Shown: positions 16,559-25,844 of the stretch, in pieces
How positions within the stretch are numbered: position 1 is the stretch's first letter
How the letters are laid out: the number at the start of each line of letters is the position of its first letter
Source of the DNA: Thermococcus henrietii
GTDB taxonomy: Archaea; Methanobacteriota_B; Thermococci; Thermococcales; Thermococcaceae
Direction: 5' to 3'
DNA: 64,000 nt
Assembly: GCF_900198835.1 (NCBI RefSeq)
Contig: NZ_LT900021.1
Span: 1,488,001 to 1,552,000, forward strand
Made by a program: the position numbers and the translations under genes
The notes under the pieces: model-generated
Told to the model about the DNA's origin: nothing
Databases searched by the model: none
The model's input: the letters and a program-made list of their open reading frames with translations, nothing else

Positions 16559-16694
16559 CTTCACGGGGTTTCGATTCTTTTAATGGTATATTGACCCAAG
16601 AACCACCCAGCATACCGTAAAACGGCGGTTGAGATTGCTTTAAAAATTCCGGGTCGGCTTTATAAATGGAGTGCAGTGTTACGGGCCCGATGGA

Positions 16695-16709
16695 GAAACC
16701 CTTAAATAG
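16695..16709 (+). promoter_or_regulatory. Pre-crRNA promoter of array 2
   Basis: BRE-like GAAAC followed by the TATA element CCTTAAATAG lies 47 bases before the first repeat, at the same distance as in leader 1. A second TATA-like CTTTATAAATGG lies at about 16658-16669. Confidence 0.6.
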
Positions 16710-16755
16710 ACGAATGTCGTTAATCTTTTGAAAGAACGGACGGAAAAAGTCAAAA

Positions 16756-18600
16756 GTTTCTGTAGAACAGAGTTGTGTGGAAAGCAAAAGGGCCGGGGTT
16801 GAGTTGTGGTTATATCCCGAAGGTTTCTGTAGAACAGAGTTGTGTGGAAAGCGAAGATACTCCAAAGGAGACAATTGCCCGTAAACTGTGTTTCTGTAGA
16901 ACAGAGTTGTGTGGAAAGGGGTTCATCTCGCTAATTTTGTCGGGTGGGTAGTAGGGTTTCTGTAGAACAGAGTTGTGTGGAAAGACATAGAAGCCGAGCC
17001 AGCGCCTGTCCTTGCGCTTCGTGGTTTCTGTAGAACAGAGTTGTGTGGAAAGTGTTCATGTCAAGTTCGATCACATAATCGCCATTTTCATGTTTCTGTA
17101 GAACAGAGTTGTGTGGAAAGTGCGGAGGACTTGTACGCGTTGATTCCGCTTGATGATGCAATGTTTCTGTAGAACAGAGTTGTGTGGAAAGCTTTTTCCC
17201 CGTCTTCGCTTTGCTCTTTGACGTGAATAGCCAAGTTTCTGTAGAACAGAGTTGTGTGGAAAGGCATTCCTGAGAACACTATCTATGAGCTCACCTTCAC
17301 GTTTCTGTAGAACAGAGTTGTGTGGAAAGATCCTCCTCGAGGGCGACGATGGAAAGCACTACGTCGGTTTCTGTAGAACAGAGTTGTGTGGAAAGCGTTT
17401 CTAACCTTCGGCGCGTGGTTCTGCGCGCTTTGAAGGTTTCTGTAGAACAGAGTTGTGTGGAAAGAGGAAGTGTACATCTATGAAGGTAGGCGCTGGTGGA
17501 CTTAGTTTCTGTAGAACAGAGTTGTGTGGAAAGCGGGATTTGCTTACGGCGCTGGAGAGGTTGAAAGCGTCCGTTTCTGTAGAACAGAGTTGTGTGGAAA
17601 GTGTGGCCAATGATCTTTTGTGCCATTTCTGCTTCTTTTGTTTCTGTAGAACAGAGTTGTGTGGAAAGTTTAACTCCCTCTGGAAGCTTCTTCCACAGTA
17701 TCTCCCTGTTTCTGTAGAACAGAGTTGTGTGGAAAGGGCTCTTCAGCAAAACCGAACCAATCAGGCGCTCCTTTTTCGCGTTTCTGTAGAACAGAGTTGT
17801 GTGGAAAGGCCTTATGCCTTCCCGGTTTCGGGCTTCGGGCATGAACGTGTTTCTGTAGAACAGAGTTGTGTGGAAAGATGGTGATGTAGCCCTTTCCGTT
17901 GAAGCCAATGAAAGTTTCTGTAGAACAGAGTTGTGTGGAAAGCGCTTGGGCGCTGGTTTGTCAGGGTCCTCATGGGTGCCTCTGTTTCTGTAGAACAGAG
18001 TTGTGTGGAAAGTCAGTGGGAGTATTGCGACTGCTTCAGCGGCTTCAGTGCTGTTTCTGTAGAACAGAGTTGTGTGGAAAGTACTTCTGAAGTCCATTCT
18101 TCTCACCCCAAGATTCCCTGTTTCTGTAGAACAGAGTTGTGTGGAAAGGAAACGCTGAGATTGACTATCATGTGCAGACTACCTCGTTTCTGTAGAACAG
18201 AGTTGTGTGGAAAGGCCAGGAGCTGGAATATTTTCATGTATGGGGCCAGCTGTTTCTGTAGAACAGAGTTGTGTGGAAAGAGCGGGCTGGTCTCGTTGTA
18301 AAGCATGGCCCTGTTACCGCCGTTTCTGTAGAACAGAGTTGTGTGGAAAGTCGCGGTATTTTGGTTCAAGATAGCGTGGCCTATCATGTTTCTGTAGAAC
18401 AGAGTTGTGTGGAAAGGAGTCAGGCCAAAAGGTAGCTGTAGGCCCCCATTTAAGTTTCTGTAGAACAGAGTTGTGTGGAAGGTCAGTCCCCGCAACGAAC
18501 TCCTTAGAATAAACCGACTCGGTTTCCGTAGAACAGAGTTGTGTGGAAAGAGGATTTGTATTTCCAATAGAATCTAAAGAGAATACGGTTTCCGTAGAAC
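16756..18600 (+). CRISPR. CRISPR array 2, 28 repeat units
   Basis: The 29-bp repeat begins GTTTCTGTAGAACAGAGT and ends TGTGGAAAG, differing from array 1 at two positions (C to T at base 6, T to A at base 17). There are 27 full or nearly full units (first 16756-16784) and a 13-bp remnant at 18588-18600. Decay is at the right end: the unit at 18454 has lost one A (ends GTGGAAGG), and the units at 18522 and 18588 have the array 1-type GTTTCC start. Spacers are about 36-40 bases. The leader is on the left, so transcription is plus. It sits between cas5 and cas1. Confidence 0.98.
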
Positions 18601-18650
18601 GCGATCGTGTCCAATAAGCCTGCTCAAGCAACGGTTCAGGAGGTCTTTCC

Positions 18651-19604
18651 GTGAAGAAGCCCTACTACATAACCCGAATCGGGACCCTCGAAAGGAAGGG
18701 CAACACGCTATTCTTCGTGAACGAGGAAATCAAGAGGGCGATACCCATAAACTCCACCAGCGAAATCCACTGCTTCAGGCCCGTTTCCCTGACGAGCGGG
18801 GCGATTAAGATACTCTCCGAGAAGAACGTCCCCGTGCACTTTTACAACAAGCACGGCTATTACCGGGGCTCCTACATGCCGAGGGAGGGGCAGATAAGCG
18901 GGACTGTAGTTCTGGCTCAAGCAAAACACCATCTCGACCCCGAAAAAAGGCTCTACGTCGCGAAGCAGTTCGTTGAGGGCATTAAGGCCTCGATGGTTGC
19001 CCTCCTGAAGTCCCATGGGGCCGATTATAAGGCCATAAAGGAAATCCCTGTTGATGGAGAAAGCCCCGCGGAGCTCATGGGCGTTGAGAGCCAGCTGTGG
19101 AGGGAGTTCTACGGCCTCTTCAGCGACCTGTTAAAGCACTTTGAGTTCAAGGAACGGACGAGGCGCCCCCCGAGGGACGAGGTGAACGCGCTGATAAGCT
19201 ACGGCAACTCGGTTCTCTACACGGTGGCGCTCTCAGAGATACGGAAAACCTACCTCCACCCCGCCATAAGCTTCCTCCACGAGCCCCTTGAAAGGAGGTA
19301 TTCTCTCGCCCTCGACATCGCTGATATCTTCAAGCCGATAACCGTTTTCAGGGTCATCCTCAGGCTCGTGAACAGGAGGCAGATACGGGAGGAGCACTTC
19401 AGGAAGGACGTTGGGGTTCTTCTGAACGACGGGGGGCTGAGAATCTTCATCGATGAGCTCAATTCGGAGCTCTCCAAAAAGGTTCTCCACCCGAGGTTCA
19501 GGAGAAAGGTCTCGATTCGCTACCTCATGAGGCTCGAGGGTTATTCCCTCGTCAAACACTTCCTTGGCGATTCCCGCTATAAGTCCCTCAGGGCGTGGTG
19601 GTGA
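18651..19604 (+). CDS. cas1: Cas1 integrase
   Basis: The 317-residue protein integrates new spacers at the leader end of arrays together with Cas2. The Cas1 metal ligands are visible as E146 (GVESQLWREFY), H210 (LHPAISFLHEP) and D222/D225 (LALDIADIFKP). GTG 18651 has AGGAGGT at 18638-18644 upstream. The gene begins only 50 bases after the last repeat remnant of array 2 and no strong TATA box is seen between, so it may be read from the array transcript. It overlaps cas2 by one base. Confidence 0.95.
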   Translation: MKKPYYITRIGTLERKGNTLFFVNEEIKRAIPINSTSEIHCFRPVSLTSGAIKILSEKNVPVHFYNKHGYYRGSYMPREGQISGTVVLAQAKHHLDPEKRLYVAKQFVEGIKASMVALLKSHGADYKAIKEIPVDGESPAELMGVESQLWREFYGLFSDLLKHFEFKERTRRPPRDEVNALISYGNSVLYTVALSEIRKTYLHPAISFLHEPLERRYSLALDIADIFKPITVFRVILRLVNRRQIREEHFRKDVGVLLNDGGLRIFIDELNSELSKKVLHPRFRRKVSIRYLMRLEGYSLVKHFLGDSRYKSLRAWW

Positions 19605-19861
19605 TGTACGTAATAGTTGTTTACGACGTTGACGTTAAGAGGGTCTCGAGGGTCCACAAATTCCTCAGGACACACCTCCACTGGCGCCAGAACAGCGTTT
19701 TTGAGGGAGAAGTCAGCAGGGCCCAGCTCTACGAGATAAAGAGAACCCTTGAGAGGCTGACGGAAGAGGGGGATTCCGTTCTAATCTACGAGCTCCCGCG
19801 CGCCAGCTTCACCCTGCACGTAATCGGAACAGACAAGAACCCTGCGGGGGAGATAATTTGA
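19604..19861 (+). CDS. cas2: Cas2 spacer-acquisition protein
   Basis: The 85-residue ferredoxin-fold protein starts MYVIVVYDVDVKR, with D8 and D10 at the end of the first strand as in Cas2 proteins, and has the later SVLIYELP strand. It dimerises and bridges two Cas1 dimers. ATG 19604 overlaps the cas1 stop by one base, and the end overlaps the start of cas4, giving a tight cas1-cas2-cas4 unit. Confidence 0.95.
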   Translation: MYVIVVYDVDVKRVSRVHKFLRTHLHWRQNSVFEGEVSRAQLYEIKRTLERLTEEGDSVLIYELPRASFTLHVIGTDKNPAGEII

Positions 19862-20346
19862 GAATCACCGGCGTCATGGTTCAGTACTACTTCACATGCA
19901 AAAGGGAGCTGTGGTTCTTTTCGAGGGGGCTGAACTTCGACTTCGAGAACGAGGACATGCTCATAGGCAGGCTAATCCACGGCGAGAGCTACGAAAGAGA
20001 CTGGAAGGAGGTGTTCCTCGGGGATGTAAAGCTCGACGTCGTGAAGAGGCAGGGAAAGCTGGTCGTCATCGAGGTCAAGAAGAGCTCAAAGCTCGAAGGG
20101 CCGGCAAAGTGGCAGTTGAAGTACTACCTCTACCTGCTGAGAAACGCGGGAGTCGAGGCCAAGGGGATAATCTCCTATCCACGGGAGGGCCGAAGGGAGA
20201 GGATAGCCCTGACGGAGGAAGACGTAGAAACTCTTGAGAAAGCGCTGAAGGGCATAGAAAGGGTTATATCCCTTGAGTCCCCACCTCTCGCCAAGAAAAA
20301 GCCCTACTGCAGGCGGTGCGCCTACAGGGACTTCTGCTGGGTGTGA
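19858..20346 (+). CDS. cas4: Cas4 RecB-like nuclease with 4Fe-4S cluster
   Basis: The 162-residue protein trims and selects prespacers so that they have the correct PAM end. The four cluster cysteines are C14, C151, C154 and C160 (YCRRCAYRDFC). The RecB nuclease residues are H41, D60, the IEVKK at 71-75 and Q86. The start is TTG 19858, overlapping the cas2 stop, with GGGGAG just upstream; the alternative ATG at 19876 would still keep C14 but would cut the conserved N-terminus. It is followed by cas3 after 3 bases. Confidence 0.94.
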   Translation: MRITGVMVQYYFTCKRELWFFSRGLNFDFENEDMLIGRLIHGESYERDWKEVFLGDVKLDVVKRQGKLVVIEVKKSSKLEGPAKWQLKYYLYLLRNAGVEAKGIISYPREGRRERIALTEEDVETLEKALKGIERVISLESPPLAKKKPYCRRCAYRDFCWV

Positions 20347-20349
20347 GGT

Positions 20350-22422
20350 ATGGAGCTGGATGAACTGGTTGAGCTCATGAAGGTTAAGAAGGCCAAGCCC
20401 GGGAGAAGCCTCTACGACCACTCCCTCGGCGTTCAGAGGATAGCGGAAAGGCTTTTGAGAAGGATTCCCCACGATAGCGCCCTCGATGAGTGCATCCTGA
20501 TGCACGCTTTTCTTCACGACGTCGGCAAGCTGGACGACAGGTTTCAGGCAAAGCTCGAGGGGAAGCTCAAACGCGCCCCGCCCCATGCCTACCTCGGCCT
20601 CGAGCTGGCCTCGCGCTTCCTCGACTGCGACGAGCCATGGAGGACGATAGCACTCCTTTCAATACTCACCCACCACAGCGACTTCCACGAGGGCCTTTAC
20701 CAGAGGGAGATAAACAGGAACGAGGCCCTCGTAGTTGACGGCGAGGTTATATCGCACTCGGCGCGAACCGTTGAGAAAGTGAGGGAGACGATACTCGCAG
20801 GGGATTTGGTCTACGACTACGACCTCAGTCCGGTCGAGCTCAGAAACCTTTACACCCTCTTCAACGGCGTTCTGAGGGTGGCGGACTGGCTTGAGAGCGC
20901 CGGTCTGGAGCCCGGGTCGTATCACCTGGACTCCGGGAGAAGCGTTCACAGCGGGGTTATCGAATACCTGAAGGGAAAAGGGCACGAGCTGAGGCCCTAT
21001 CAGAGGCTCGTCATCGGCAGGGGAGGGGGCTATTTCCGGCTCCCCACGGGCGACGGGAAGACGGAGACGAGCCTACTCGCCACTCCCGCGGACGTTTCAA
21101 AGGTTGTTTACTCCCTCCCCACGATAACCACAACAGAAGCGATGAGACGTCGCTTTGAGACGATGTTTGGAGATGGGATGGTGTCGTTCTCCCACAGCAT
21201 GCTCTTTCTGAGCCTCTACTACAGGGGTGAGCTGGAGAAGAAGCTCATACACAAATACGCGATGAAGCCAATCTTCGTTTCCACCGTTGACCAGGTCCTT
21301 CTGGCGTTCTTCAACTACCCGCGCTTCCCGGTGAGGGAGCTGGCCCTCAGAAACGCCCACTGGATAATAGACGAAATACACGCATACACACCGTACACTC
21401 TCTCCCTGATAGTCAACGCCATAGAGCACGCGATGAAATACCTCAAAACGCGCGTAACGGTTATGTCGGCAACCCTGCCCCACCTCCTCGCGGAGGAGCT
21501 CGAAAGGAGAGGGTTAAAGCCCCTGATTCCTCCGGAGAGCGTTGAAGATAGATACCGCTCGCGCAGAAGGGTCGAGGTTCAGGTGAGGGGCGAACCCCTT
21601 CAGAACGCCGTTGACGAGATAGCGCGCGAGAGGGGAAGGACACTCGTCGTTGTCAACACGGTGAAGAGGGCACGCGACCTCTATGGGGAGCTGAGGAAAA
21701 CGCGGGACGACGTTTACCTCTTCCACTCCCGCTTCATCAACGAGGACAAGAGGAGGAAGATGGAGCAGGTTGAGAAAATCGAAAGGGGTATTCTCGTGGC
21801 GACACAGGTCGTTGAGGTGTCGCTCGACATAGACTACGACGTCATGTACACCGAGGCCGCCCCGATAGATGCCCTCGTCCAGCGCTTTGGACGGGTGAAC
21901 AGGCGGGGGCTTAGGCACGGAAAAGCCTACATCTTCGAGCCCGAGGGTAAAAACGCCCATCTACCCTACGATAAGGATGCATTTAACGCGAGTCTGAACC
22001 TCTTAGGGGAGCTTGAGGAAATCGAAAGCGAGCTCGATTTGCTGAAAATCAACGACAGGTTTTACGAGCAGGTCTGGGGTAAGTACGAAAAAAAGCTAAA
22101 CGGCAGGCCGCCGCTCTTCAAGCTGAGGGACGTTTCGAGGTTCAGGTTCGCCGACAGGCAATTAACCAGGGACACCTTCATAACATTGCCGGCCGTTCCA
22201 AGACCTTTTCTCGATAAAGCGATTGAGCTCGCGGTTAAGTGGCCAGAGATGAGTGGGGAGGAACGCCTGAAGGCGGCCGTATACGTCATAGAGCACACCG
22301 TTAACGTGCCGATATGGGTTTTGAAGGAGCACCTCCACTACAACGAGGACCTTTACAGCGTCTTCGGAGTCTACGGAATCGAGCTGAACTACGACCCGGA
22401 AACGGGGCTGGGGGAAGAATGA
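20350..22422 (+). CDS. cas3: Cas3 HD nuclease-helicase
   Basis: The 690-residue protein unwinds and degrades target DNA recruited by Cascade. The N-terminal HD nuclease domain shows H24 (YDHS), H56-D57 (LHDVGK) and H108-H109 (LTHHSDFH). The superfamily 2 helicase domain has Walker A LPTGDGKTE (231-239), the DEIH box at 341-344, motif III MSATLP and motif VI QRFGRVNRRG. Both domains are intact in one chain, so the interference machinery looks functional. ATG 20350 follows GAGGT. In this locus cas3 closes the adaptation genes rather than following cas5, because array 2 separates the two gene groups. Confidence 0.95.
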   Translation: MELDELVELMKVKKAKPGRSLYDHSLGVQRIAERLLRRIPHDSALDECILMHAFLHDVGKLDDRFQAKLEGKLKRAPPHAYLGLELASRFLDCDEPWRTIALLSILTHHSDFHEGLYQREINRNEALVVDGEVISHSARTVEKVRETILAGDLVYDYDLSPVELRNLYTLFNGVLRVADWLESAGLEPGSYHLDSGRSVHSGVIEYLKGKGHELRPYQRLVIGRGGGYFRLPTGDGKTETSLLATPADVSKVVYSLPTITTTEAMRRRFETMFGDGMVSFSHSMLFLSLYYRGELEKKLIHKYAMKPIFVSTVDQVLLAFFNYPRFPVRELALRNAHWIIDEIHAYTPYTLSLIVNAIEHAMKYLKTRVTVMSATLPHLLAEELERRGLKPLIPPESVEDRYRSRRRVEVQVRGEPLQNAVDEIARERGRTLVVVNTVKRARDLYGELRKTRDDVYLFHSRFINEDKRRKMEQVEKIERGILVATQVVEVSLDIDYDVMYTEAAPIDALVQRFGRVNRRGLRHGKAYIFEPEGKNAHLPYDKDAFNASLNLLGELEEIESELDLLKINDRFYEQVWGKYEKKLNGRPPLFKLRDVSRFRFADRQLTRDTFITLPAVPRPFLDKAIELAVKWPEMSGEERLKAAVYVIEHTVNVPIWVLKEHLHYNEDLYSVFGVYGIELNYDPETGLGEE

Positions 22423-22428
22423 AAGGCC

Positions 22429-23070
22429 TCAACCTTCGAGCCATATCTCCAGCCTCTGCTTTCCCTTTCCGAGGCTGGAGCGCTTGAACTTCTCCAGGTG
22501 GCCGATTTCCTTTATGTCCCTCACGTGGGTTCCCCCGCAGGGAATGACCTCGAAGTCCCTAATCTGGGTGTAGCGGGTGTCACCTTCCCACCATATCCTC
22601 ATCTCCCCACCCTCGTCAACGAGCCTGTTGAAAGTCTCGATTATCTGCTCCTTCCACTTGTTCACATTCTCCGGGTAAACGATGTCAAGCCGGCCCTTCT
22701 CGGCGCTCATTCCGCTTCCGTAGGGCTCCCACTTCTCCGGCAGGACGACGTTGAGGACATGTTCGAGGAGGTGCATGGCGCTGTGAATTCTCATGAGCTT
22801 GTAGCGGTAGTCCCAGTCTATCTTAAGCTCAACCTCGTCGCCGGGCTTGAACTTCTCCGGCTCCGCAACGACGTGCCAGACGTTGCCTTGGTCGTCCTTG
22901 TAGACGTCGAGGACCTCGACGCCGTTTATCGTTCCCCTGTCGTGGGGCTGGCCGCCGCCGGTCGGGTAGAAAATCGTCTGGTCGAGAAGCAGGGCGTCCT
23001 CCTTCACTTCGAGAACCTTCGCCTTGGCCTCCTTGAGGTAGGCGTCCTCGTAGTAGAGCTTGCGGGTCAT
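22429..23070 (-). CDS. alaX: Alanyl-tRNA editing protein AlaX
   Basis: The 213-residue protein is a free-standing editing domain that hydrolyses mischarged Ser-tRNA(Ala) or Gly-tRNA(Ala). The zinc ligands are H96 and H100 in RIHSAMH, and C178 and H182 in PCGGTH. The glycine motif YPTGGGQPHD marks the AlaX-M type with the short N-terminal beta domain. It is convergent with cas3, with 6 bases between stops. It is a housekeeping gene and not part of the CRISPR locus. Confidence 0.93.
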   Translation of the reverse strand: MTRKLYYEDAYLKEAKAKVLEVKEDALLLDQTIFYPTGGGQPHDRGTINGVEVLDVYKDDQGNVWHVVAEPEKFKPGDEVELKIDWDYRYKLMRIHSAMHLLEHVLNVVLPEKWEPYGSGMSAEKGRLDIVYPENVNKWKEQIIETFNRLVDEGGEMRIWWEGDTRYTQIRDFEVIPCGGTHVRDIKEIGHLEKFKRSSLGKGKQRLEIWLEG

Positions 23071-23135
23071 TTAAACCACCGTAGAAAAGAGGGCACCGAG
23101 GTTTAAATGGGTATCGAAGAGGAAAAAGGAAAGGG

Positions 23136-25163
23136 TCACTTCCTCCTCCTGAGGAGGAGAGGTATTATTGCTAGCCCGACTATTGCGGCCGGACCGCAGA
23201 TGCCTTTCTTCGCTGATGAGCTCGTGGAGGTCGTAGTGGGGCTTGAAACGGGCGTGCTTCCCGCTATGTTGAGCTCCTTTGTGAGGACGGCTTTGTTCCC
23301 GTAGAAGTCCTCGGCCACTATCTCAAGCTTGTACTTCCCTGCCTTGAGTCCTGGAAGCTCAACGATGTAGAAGGTGTCGCCGGGCTTTCCGCTGGCGGGT
23401 TCGGCCGGGAACTTCTCAACCTTGCCGTACTTGACGAGGTTGCCGTTGGAGTCGTAGATTACCGCGTAGAGGTTCCTTATGCCGAGGTTGTCCTGGGCAG
23501 TGAAGTAGACGGTGAAATCGGAGTTCGGCTGGGGGTGGCTCGGCTGCAGGTAGGCAATCTGGAGGACGGGCTTCTCAGTGTCCTTGCCAGTGTCGATGAC
23601 GAGCTGGGAAACTCCCTTCGGGACCGTTACGTTGAGGAGCATGTAGTACTGACCCGCGATTTCCCTCTCCTTTATAACCTTGTAGGTGACGTTGGTGGCG
23701 CTCGGGTCCACCTTGGCGTTGGCCGGAACCGGAACGACGATGGGTCCTGAAACGCTGTTGTTGAGCTCGTTGATGAACTTAAGGGCGGTTCCAAGGCTCG
23801 TCTCGTACCTGAATATCATGAACTCCTGCGGGACCGGGACGCTTATGAAGTCGCTCCTGACCTTGTCGTTCTCAATCTTAACCGGGGTGTAAGGCATCTC
23901 AACGCTACCGTTCTCGCTTATGACTACGAGGTTGCTTCCGTACCACGTTGGGCTGTGCTTCGGGTTGGCCGGCGGGTTGGGCTCCTTGTCGGGGGCGCCG
24001 GTCGAGGTAAGGGTGAGGAAGTAGTGCTTGTGGCCTTCTTTATCGATGTAGAGCCAGTACATGTCGTGGTGGATGTGGCCGCTCATCGTGAGCGGGATGT
24101 TGTACTTGACGACGTCCTCGAGGAAGCGCTTCGCAACGGCCGGGTCAGCTCCCCAGTAGTGACCGACGTACTCCTTGAGCTGGTCCCAGTCAGTGCTCGG
24201 GTCGAGGTTCTTTATAACGCCGCCAAGGTAGTTCCAGCGTGGGGCGAAGAAGTACGGGTGGTGGTATAGAACTATCGGAATGTATCCCTTGTGCTCGTTG
24301 AGGACCTTCTCCATCCACTCAATCTCGTCCATGGTCGGGTAGCCGCGGTCGCCGCCGGTGTCGAGACCGATTATGAGGAACTTGCCGATGGTGACGTAGA
24401 AGTACGTCGGGCCGAGAATCTGGGTGTAAACGGTCGGCGGGTCATCGTGGTTGCCCTTAATTCCAACGACCGGGAGTCCTGAGGCGGACGCAAGCTTGGT
24501 GATGTTGAAGATTATCCTGTAAGCCGTGAGGTCACTACTCGTATCGGACTGGTCACCGGTGTTTATGAGAATGGTCGCGCCCTTCATAGCCCAGTACTGG
24601 TAGGCGCTGTAAGTCGCGACGATACTGTGAAGCGGAATCGGGTTGGAGCACATGTTCTCGAGCTTGTATATGTTGTTCTGGAAGTAGGGACCGCAGACGT
24701 AGCCTATCTTTGCGCCGGTGGTGACGTGTGTGTCGCTGACCCAGGCAATCTTGAGGGTCTTCGGCCACTCCTTGAAGACCTTGAGACCGTTCGGAAGAAC
24801 GAGGGTTCCCTGGTTGGTCTTTATGAGCAGGAAGTAGTCATCGGGGGCCATGTCCTTGGGAACGCCAACGACAACCGTGCTCATGTCTTTCCCCGCTGGA
24901 GCGGTGGCGCTGAGTATGTGGAGGTCGTAGGGGCCGTGCAGAATCGAGACGGCTTCTATTCCCTTCACGTCCAGGTTGTTCCCCTTCAGGTAGAGGGTGA
25001 AGTTGCCGCCCGGAATAGCGAACGCTGGAACAACTGGTGCCGGCTGGTAGAGGAACTTGCTGTACGTGTACGAATAGCTGCCGGTAGCCGATACTGGCGT
25101 TACGTTCAAAATCGCCAGTGCACCCATAAAAGCCAGCAATAGTGCCAACAGCCGCCTGGCCAT
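23136..25163 (-). CDS. Secreted calcineurin-like metallophosphoesterase with CGP-CTERM tail
   Basis: The 675-residue protein has a signal peptide (RRLLALLLAFMGALAILN, cut near VSATG), a beta-rich N-terminal domain, and a metallophosphoesterase domain with WVSDTHVT, NTGDQSD, IKGNHDD and MSGHIHHD, the usual Asp/His/Asn metal ligands. A further Ig-like region precedes a Ser/Thr linker. The end, GICGPAAIVGLAIIPLLLRRRK, is a CGP-CTERM sorting tail seen in Thermococcaceae, so it should be surface-anchored. ATG 25163 follows a GGTGAT site. A TATA-like AGGTTTTAAGTG upstream suggests its own promoter. The substrate is unknown; the nearby importer suggests it may release something for uptake. Confidence 0.88.
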   Translation of the reverse strand: MARRLLALLLAFMGALAILNVTPVSATGSYSYTYSKFLYQPAPVVPAFAIPGGNFTLYLKGNNLDVKGIEAVSILHGPYDLHILSATAPAGKDMSTVVVGVPKDMAPDDYFLLIKTNQGTLVLPNGLKVFKEWPKTLKIAWVSDTHVTTGAKIGYVCGPYFQNNIYKLENMCSNPIPLHSIVATYSAYQYWAMKGATILINTGDQSDTSSDLTAYRIIFNITKLASASGLPVVGIKGNHDDPPTVYTQILGPTYFYVTIGKFLIIGLDTGGDRGYPTMDEIEWMEKVLNEHKGYIPIVLYHHPYFFAPRWNYLGGVIKNLDPSTDWDQLKEYVGHYWGADPAVAKRFLEDVVKYNIPLTMSGHIHHDMYWLYIDKEGHKHYFLTLTSTGAPDKEPNPPANPKHSPTWYGSNLVVISENGSVEMPYTPVKIENDKVRSDFISVPVPQEFMIFRYETSLGTALKFINELNNSVSGPIVVPVPANAKVDPSATNVTYKVIKEREIAGQYYMLLNVTVPKGVSQLVIDTGKDTEKPVLQIAYLQPSHPQPNSDFTVYFTAQDNLGIRNLYAVIYDSNGNLVKYGKVEKFPAEPASGKPGDTFYIVELPGLKAGKYKLEIVAEDFYGNKAVLTKELNIAGSTPVSSPTTTSTSSSAKKGICGPAAIVGLAIIPLLLRRRK

Positions 25164-25237
25164 GGTATCACCGGTGGGAAGGGGAGAAGAGGCACTTAAA
25201 ACCTTTCCCGTTCGAAACCTGTCCAAAGGAACACCAT

Positions 25238-25816
25238 TTAATGTCCCTTTTGAGTCTTCCCTGTCAAAAAAGATACCATGTAGTCCGCAGTCGGAGAGCG
25301 ACCGCCGAGGTGTTTGTAGAGGGAGTGCATCTCCAGAATCTGGACTCTCAGCTTTTCCTCCGGCCTCACGAGGTAGCGCGTGAAGAGTACCGCCATCTCA
25401 ACGAGCAGGCAGTCGGCCCTGCTGAACGGTCGGAGTGGCAGAGTTCCCTCGATTTCGCCCTCAGGAATCAGCTCGCAGAGCAGAACCTCGGTCTCGCCGA
25501 GTTCATCCTTCCAGCGCTCGACCTTCCACTTCACCTGCCCATAGAAACCTGGTAAGCCTTTAATCCAGCGATAGTCGTTCATCTCAACGAACTCCAACTC
25601 GACGGGAAGGTTCAATGCGGTTCTGACGAGCAGTTCGGGGTCGTTGGTGAGCTGAATTGAGGCCTTAGCGGTTTCAAGAACCTCACGGAAGCTCTTTCCG
25701 GGGAAGAGCTTGAACCTTAGCCTCTCGCCCTCCCGGACGACGCCAACGGGCGTAACGTTCGAACGCGTGACGAGAAGGACCTCGTAAACCCTCCCCTCTT
25801 CGAAAACGTCGAGCAT
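25238..25816 (-). CDS. DUF447 family protein (flavin-reductase-like split barrel)
   Basis: The 192-residue protein starts with the DUF447 pattern RVYEVLLVTRSNVTPVGVVR, a predicted FMN-binding split-barrel element, and continues with mixed alpha/beta sequence. Members are found mainly in archaea and have no defined reaction. GGTGG precedes ATG 25816. It lies 28 bases downstream of the ABC ATPase gene on the same strand and so may be co-transcribed with the importer. Confidence 0.72.
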   Translation of the reverse strand: MLDVFEEGRVYEVLLVTRSNVTPVGVVREGERLRFKLFPGKSFREVLETAKASIQLTNDPELLVRTALNLPVELEFVEMNDYRWIKGLPGFYGQVKWKVERWKDELGETEVLLCELIPEGEIEGTLPLRPFSRADCLLVEMAVLFTRYLVRPEEKLRVQILEMHSLYKHLGGRSPTADYMVSFLTGKTQKGH

Positions 25817-25844
25817 TCCAACCACCGGAAAAGGAGAAGGGAAA

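Larger units (their letters stand above)
16296..16755 (+). other. CRISPR array 2 leader
   Basis: This stretch of 460 bases holds no convincing gene. Just after cas5 a T-rich segment (GGGCTTTTTGTTCTTTG, about 16300-16316) could end the cas operon transcript. The last 100 bases match leader 1 in order and spacing: GGCTTTATAAATGG at 16656-16669, GAAACCCTTAAATAG at 16695-16709, a TTAATC element and ACGGAAAAAGTC just before the first repeat. A long hairpin lies at 16515-16558. Confidence 0.8.

Noticed and set aside
16931-18567. Open frames of 60-270 codons on both strands inside array 2
   Set aside because: Same reason: repeat translation (FHTTLFYRN, SVEQSCVE) alternating with spacer sequence.
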